In this document: positions 56,215-64,000 of the stretch, piece by piece
Position numbering within the stretch: the first letter of the stretch is position 1
How the letters are laid out: the number at the start of each line of letters is the position of its first letter
Assembly (NCBI GenBank): GCA_963555705.1
Contig: OY743174.1
Coordinates: 59,480,234 to 59,544,233, forward strand
Length of the DNA: 64,000 nt
Direction: 5' to 3'
From: Ligustrum vulgare
Taxonomy: Eukaryota > Streptophyta > Magnoliopsida > Lamiales > Oleaceae
Translations under genes and position numbers: made by a program
Notes under the pieces: generated by a model
Told to the model about the DNA's origin: nothing
Database searches by the model: none
Seen by the model: the letters and a program-made list of their open reading frames with translations, nothing else

Positions 56215-56691
56215 TTATGGTCGTTGGGATTTTGAATTCTAGTGCTTTTTTGGAAGGTTTTAACACCTTTTCACTTGATCATTGCATCTATTCATACTTG
56301 TTGCTTGGTGAGCTATAAATAGAGACGTTGTTTATGAGGAAAAACATATCAATAACATATCTTAAACATCTCTTGTACCAGATTTCATCCAAATCTAAGA
56401 TCAAACTTTAATTTCTTAAAAGTGTTCATCAAGTTCTAAATACAAGTATCAAATTACTTGGTTTGAACTTGTTGGAATAGTTTGACTACTCATTCATTCT
56501 ATTTTCCGTGAAAGCCTTCAAGTACTCATCCGGAGAGTGCAAATAATGTTTGAGGACAGCAATTTAGCATCGTGTTCAAACCTTCATTTGGGTTTTCATC
56601 TTCGTTCTTCATTCTTTTCTTCCATTTTTTACAAGCCATTCTTCAGAGGGATCATAAAATTGACATATATACGTAAATGGCAGAAAAATCC

Positions 56692-56732
<41 letters not shown>

Positions 56733-56760
56733 AATAAAAAAAATAAAATAAAATAAAATA
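56692..56760. repeat. (ATA)n and (AAAT)n microsatellite
   Basis: About eleven ATA units followed by AAAT/AAAAT units. Confidence 0.92.
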
Positions 56761-57060
56761 GAATCGCTGATAATTAAAAAAAAAAATTAAAAAAGGTATT
56801 TAGTACGCAGATTTTCGTTCAGCTTCGGGACAAATGAAGAAGGTCCAATCTCTGAACAGTTAACAGAATAATAAAATAATTTCTTTCAGAAAAGACAAGG
56901 AATTTCTTATACAACGAAACATATGAAAGATTTAGCTGTATACTTTTACCTGATTGAGCGTAAACAATATGACAAAAGGGGACGATTATCCAATTTCCGT
57001 TTGCAACTGGCGTGCGATTTAGGATGAGAGAATTTGAGACGGAGGTTGAACTAGAACAGT

Positions 57061-57637
57061 TGAGAATTAAAAAAAAAAAAGGAGCGGATTTGTGCCGTGG
57101 TATTAGTTTTAGGAAATTGCGCGACTACTCCTCATTTTATTGACTTCATTTCAACTTGATATCTAATAACTTATTTTCTCCAAAGTATTATTCCAAATAT
57201 TTATGTCGTACTTTTATTTTAATAAAATAATAAAATATACCTATTAAGATTTCATTAATTAATTAAATGGAAAAAATAAATAACAAGAAAAAAAAAAAAA
57301 AATATAATAAGTAATCAGAACAATCAAGCAAGAGCAGTGAGCATGTCAAATCTAGTGAAAGTCGTGTTTTGAAATCTCGGATCAAAATAAACAAGTATAT
57401 GCGAGAATCATGGACCTTCGGAGACTTGCGAATTTTCATGTCAACCATCAGCAGGAAGATATAAGATTCTATTGAAATTGAGTACATATAATTTCATGCG
57501 TAGAGTTCCCTGGGCAACTCTCATGAAGGTAACAACATTTTGTTAAAAGGTAGATTTATTATAGTATCTTATTTTACATTTGAGTAAATGCTAACAAAAG
57601 GAGACGGTAGAGAGACGGGGAAAGATTCAATGCACTC
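57061..57637. other. Spacer between the two host genes
   Basis: AT-rich DNA between the MDH stop and the leader exon of the PDRG1-like gene. It should contain the MDH 3' UTR and the PDRG1-like promoter; no specific element stands out. Confidence 0.4.
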
Positions 57638-60938
<3,301 letters not shown>

Positions 60939-61160
60939 GGCGGAGAGTAAAAGAGAGATGCTTTGGAGGGTGAAATAAGGAGATGTTTCTTAAATCCTAT
61001 CTTACGTGAAGCGAGCGCGAGGATCGAGATAAACAGCATTTCGAGGAGGATATAGTGATAAGTATCGGCATCGCCGCATCAGATAATGTAAAAGGCAGCC
61101 ATTACGGTTGCTGAAAAGTCTGAAGTTTGGTTGATCATCACGGATTTGTTCCGCTGAAGT
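60939..61160 (-). promoter_or_regulatory. MDH 5' UTR and proximal promoter region
   Basis: GC-richer segment directly upstream of ATG 60938, with CGAGCGCGAGG-type words. I cannot point to a clear TATA box. Assigned by position. Confidence 0.4.
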
Positions 61161-61310
61161 AGGTTCAAAATAATGGAAAATATTATATTATAGCGTTCTT
61201 TCATTTTGACCATCAAACTTATTTTTTGTTCTAAATTAGTCACTTGGATTTTATTTTTTTTATTTTTTTCAATTTAAGTACTTTATCTTGTTAAACGGCA
61301 TTAGGGATGG
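61161..61310. other. Intergenic DNA
   Basis: AT-rich, nothing recognised. Confidence 0.4.
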
Positions 61311-62172
61311 CAATTTAAACCGCCTGAATCGAAAATCACGATTAACCAAACAGAATGGTGCCAAAAAAAGGGAACCGATGGGGCAATGGGAAGGATACGA
61401 CATGCAAATTTAAAGATCCGATTTTTTGTGGGGACAGGTATGATAATTGTGTCAGTGTCCCTAATCGAATACCCGATTAAACAAATTGATTTTAGACTAT
61501 ATTTAAAACTTAAAAAGCCTAAAATTAGAATTTCTATTTAAAAGTTAATTAACACAGCCCACATAATCAAAGCCTAATCCAAATTCATTAACCCTAAATC
61601 TATAATCATCTGAATATTTTATTCATTTATCTTCACACCCTTAGTCACTCTCCATTTCGGAAGATGGCAGTTCTCCATAGGCGCCACACACACCAGCCCC
61701 AATCAAGTTTTTTTCTTTTATCAAATAAGAATCAATAATGACATATGCTGCTAACAATATTTGTGGCGGGGAATAATGAAGTATAAAGGTCAAGAAACAA
61801 AATATTTGTTATTCTCAAGTATTAAGATCGAGAAAATTTTTGTTTTATCCTTGTATAATCGTACTGTAATATACTAATATTGTTATGCTCGTAATAATAT
61901 TTACTAAATTCAGATTTTGAATTTGAGAATTTGGAAATTTTGCTTGATATTGTTATGTTCTTTTTTTTTTTTTTAATAAAGTGTTTTTTCAATTGGACTT
62001 ACAAAAATTAATTTACATTTAAATGGTTATTAATCGCATCGAATCGAGACAGGCACCAAAATCGCACCGACTCGACTTAGGCGGTTATGGAGTGGTTATG
62101 GCAAGGGAAAAAATTTGTGGTTCGATTATTATTTTGGACGAATCGACCCCGAACCAAAGCGTTGGCATCACT
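61311..62172. mobile_element. Candidate hAT-like non-autonomous element
   Basis: Left end TTAGGGATGGCAATTTAAAC and right end GCGTTGGCATCACTAA are roughly inverted (GGATGGCAA against TTGGCATC). Sub-terminal CCGAATCG/GAATCGA words are on both sides. No ORF. Target repeats are unclear. Confidence 0.45.
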
Positions 62173-63405
62173 AAACAACGTCAATGAGTGCTCTAGAATT
62201 ATGCTTTTATAAAGGGGAAAAAAAAAAGCACAATTTGCTCAACAAACCACTCTTTTGCGTGACCTTTCTTTTGTAAGCAAAGAGTAATGACATGTAGAGA
62301 CAGAGCTAGAGGGGCGGGGTGGCGATCGCCCCTCAATATTTTGTACTAATTCATTACATCTAGTCAATTTGTAGTGCATGTTTAGGTTTCGTCCCCGCAA
62401 TATTTTTCTTACGTCCTGGCAAAATTTTTTATTTTATTTTTAATTGAAAAATATTGACCCAATAACTTTAAATCTAAAGTCCAATAATACAGAAGTCTTA
62501 AACTTAACTAGAAAAACTAGACAACTCGTTATTCAATTTTCAAGTTCAACGAAACTCTAAATTTAAAAACTTGACAACACTTTCTGATGTGTGCCAACTG
62601 TCGGTATTGACAAAAAAATCAATATGTTATAATCTTGTTGATAGATTGATTCATCTTAACTCTTCTTAACTCTTCCAATTTCAACAACTAGAGAACGTAC
62701 ATTTTAAACTATGAGTGTCATTAAGACGAGGTTGCGAAATAAAATGGAAGATGATTTTTTTATCTAGTACCATGCTTATGTATATTGAAAAGAAGATTAT
62801 TGAGACTTTTTCAGTAGATTCCCTTATTAACAAATTTGAAGTAATGATGACAATGAGAGAGACTAATTTCAGATGTCTAAATCATCTCTACCATTTGTCA
62901 TTTAGATAGGCAATTTGTTTTTTATCCTTTTGATGTCCTTCTCACATTCATGTTTATTTTCAATTTGTATAGTGTTGAAAAAATAGATGGATGACATGCA
63001 ATAACACCGATACTTAATATCAATTTAAATAAATATGAAATGTTATCACGTCGCTATTTATAAAAAATGCTTACAAACAACCGTTTCAAACAATTTACTA
63101 AAGATAAAATAAAGACAGCAAACTGTTTACAAATTATTGTTTATAAATAACGACATGATAATATTTGATTAGTTAATTTTTTAAAAAGTCAAAATAGTGA
63201 GCATGAATCTATTACCAGCTTGAATTATTAACCTTTCAAAAAAAATTATCCGATGAGATGTTACAATATAAGTGTTCATTAAAATATGTGTGTATGTGTG
63301 TGTGTGTTTTATGTACAAAGGTTAAACGTTAACCTTAGGCACCCCCATCACCCCTATACTAGAAATTGCTGGATGATGTAAATCGTAAGTTATGTCTCAA
63401 GTTGA
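62173..63405. other. Intergenic DNA
   Basis: 62300-62440 holds an AGAGCTAGAGGGGCGGGGTGG sequence resembling one end of the hAT-type MITE at 52027, without a matching partner. 63100-63270 is a third copy of the dispersed repeat at 36790 and 48888. A short (GT)n tract lies at 63291-63307. No gene. Confidence 0.45.
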
Positions 63406-63797
63406 CCAATCCAGAGAAATTATTCGTATGTAAAAATATTTATGGTACCTTATTTCAGGCTTTTCAAAATTGGATGACACATTTGGATTCAATAAATATA
63501 TAACCTATAATCCTATTGCCTTGCCCAAGTGAAAGAAATAATACAAGTGGCCAAGTGGGTTCTCCACAGGAAAAGAAAAAAGAAAAATATTATAGTAAAT
63601 CATTCAATTTTTTTTTCAAGTAAATAGTCCAATCAATACAGAAATTATTCGTATGTAAAATTATTTATGGTACCTTATTTCAGGCTTTTCAAAATTGGAT
63701 GACACATTTGGATTCAATAAATATATAACCTATTGCCTTGCCCAAGTGAAAGAAATAATACAAGTGGGTTCTCCACAGGAAAAGAAAAAAGAAAAAC
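63406..63797. repeat. Tandem duplication, period about 226 bp
   Basis: The block from GACCAATCCAGAGAAATTATTCG (63406) through GGTACCTTATTTCAGGC, TTGGATGACACATTTGG and GGTTCTCCACAGGAAAAG (about 63591) is repeated from 63629 to 63797 with few differences, including a missing 8-base TAATCCTA-type indel. Confidence 0.88.
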
Positions 63798-64000
63798 CCC
63801 ATGTTTCAAAAACACACCAGCTATTGCTATTCGACACCCTTTGAAACCTTGTACGTGTTCACCAGTTGCATCTGCACATCTTGAGAAACTTGTGCATGCT
63901 GCAAATATTCCATTGTGAATTCACCTTTCCCCTGCATAGTCGAAAGAAAAGCAACTTGTAATGGTGACTTCTCATCAATTTCATTAGTGTAACTCTATGA
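63798..64000. other. Right end, unassigned
   Basis: GC content rises near 63800-63920. A plus-strand frame (63733-63918) contains no family I recognise, and the reverse strand has short open frames only. It may be a fragment of an exon continuing beyond the window. Confidence 0.3.

Larger units (their letters stand above)
53970..57060 (-). other. Probable 5'-UTR intron and leader exon of PDRG1-like gene
   Basis: Just upstream of ATG 53969 a plausible acceptor (ACTTAG, exon from 53991) can pair with a donor CAG/GTAAAAG at 56950/56949, which would put a non-coding first exon near 56950-57060. Inside lie a degenerate GGTTCGGTTC-type repeat (54230-54340), a MITE (56033-56214) and an (ATA)n/(AAAT)n tract (56692-56760). 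No other coding sequence is seen. The UTR exon needs RNA evidence. Confidence 0.45.

Noticed and set aside
63733..63918. 61-codon plus-strand frame near the right end
   Set aside because: Overlaps the tandem duplication, has no family resemblance and no splice context.

Overview
The window is nuclear DNA of a dicot-like flowering plant. Genes are split by short GT-AG introns, intergenic DNA is AT-rich and full of MITEs, and there are three LTR-retrotransposon insertions and an array of endogenous plant pararetrovirus (family Caulimoviridae). The species cannot be named from the sequence.

Layout. (1) About 430-27095: two head-to-tail, genome-length units (A and B, each about 9.9 kb once later insertions are removed) of an AT-rich endogenous pararetrovirus. 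Each unit carries a leader, a tRNA-Met primer-binding site, three small coiled-coil ORFs, capsid protein, movement protein with a C-terminal retropepsin-like domain, protease-RT-RNase H, a large ORF in the transactivator position, a TATA promoter with a poly(A) signal, and five further small ORFs before the next leader. All major viral genes carry breaks in at least one unit; unit A is the more decayed. (2) 4774-11610: a young Ty3/gypsy retrotransposon inserted in unit A, with 5-bp target duplications, nearly identical LTRs and one in-frame stop in its polyprotein. (3) 29018-36334: an older, decayed Ty1/copia retrotransposon with a 2.37-kb solo LTR (29909-32280) nested in its gag. (4) 36340-51400: gene-poor DNA with many MITEs, foldback elements and degenerate tandem repeats, several nested in one another. 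(5) 51428-57060, minus strand: a PDRG1/prefoldin-beta-like gene with three coding exons and a probable 5'-UTR exon. (6) 57638-60938, minus strand: a complete seven-exon cytosolic NAD-malate dehydrogenase gene (332 aa), with an alternative first exon in intron 1 that would add a hydrophobic N-terminus. (7) 61150-64000: intergenic DNA with repeats.

The two host genes are housekeeping functions and show no functional link to each other. The most unusual content is the pararetrovirus: capsid before movement protein, two retropepsin-like domains separated by a conserved TAA/ATG junction, and a block of five small ORFs (one pair a tandem duplication) lying between the genomic promoter and the primer-binding site.
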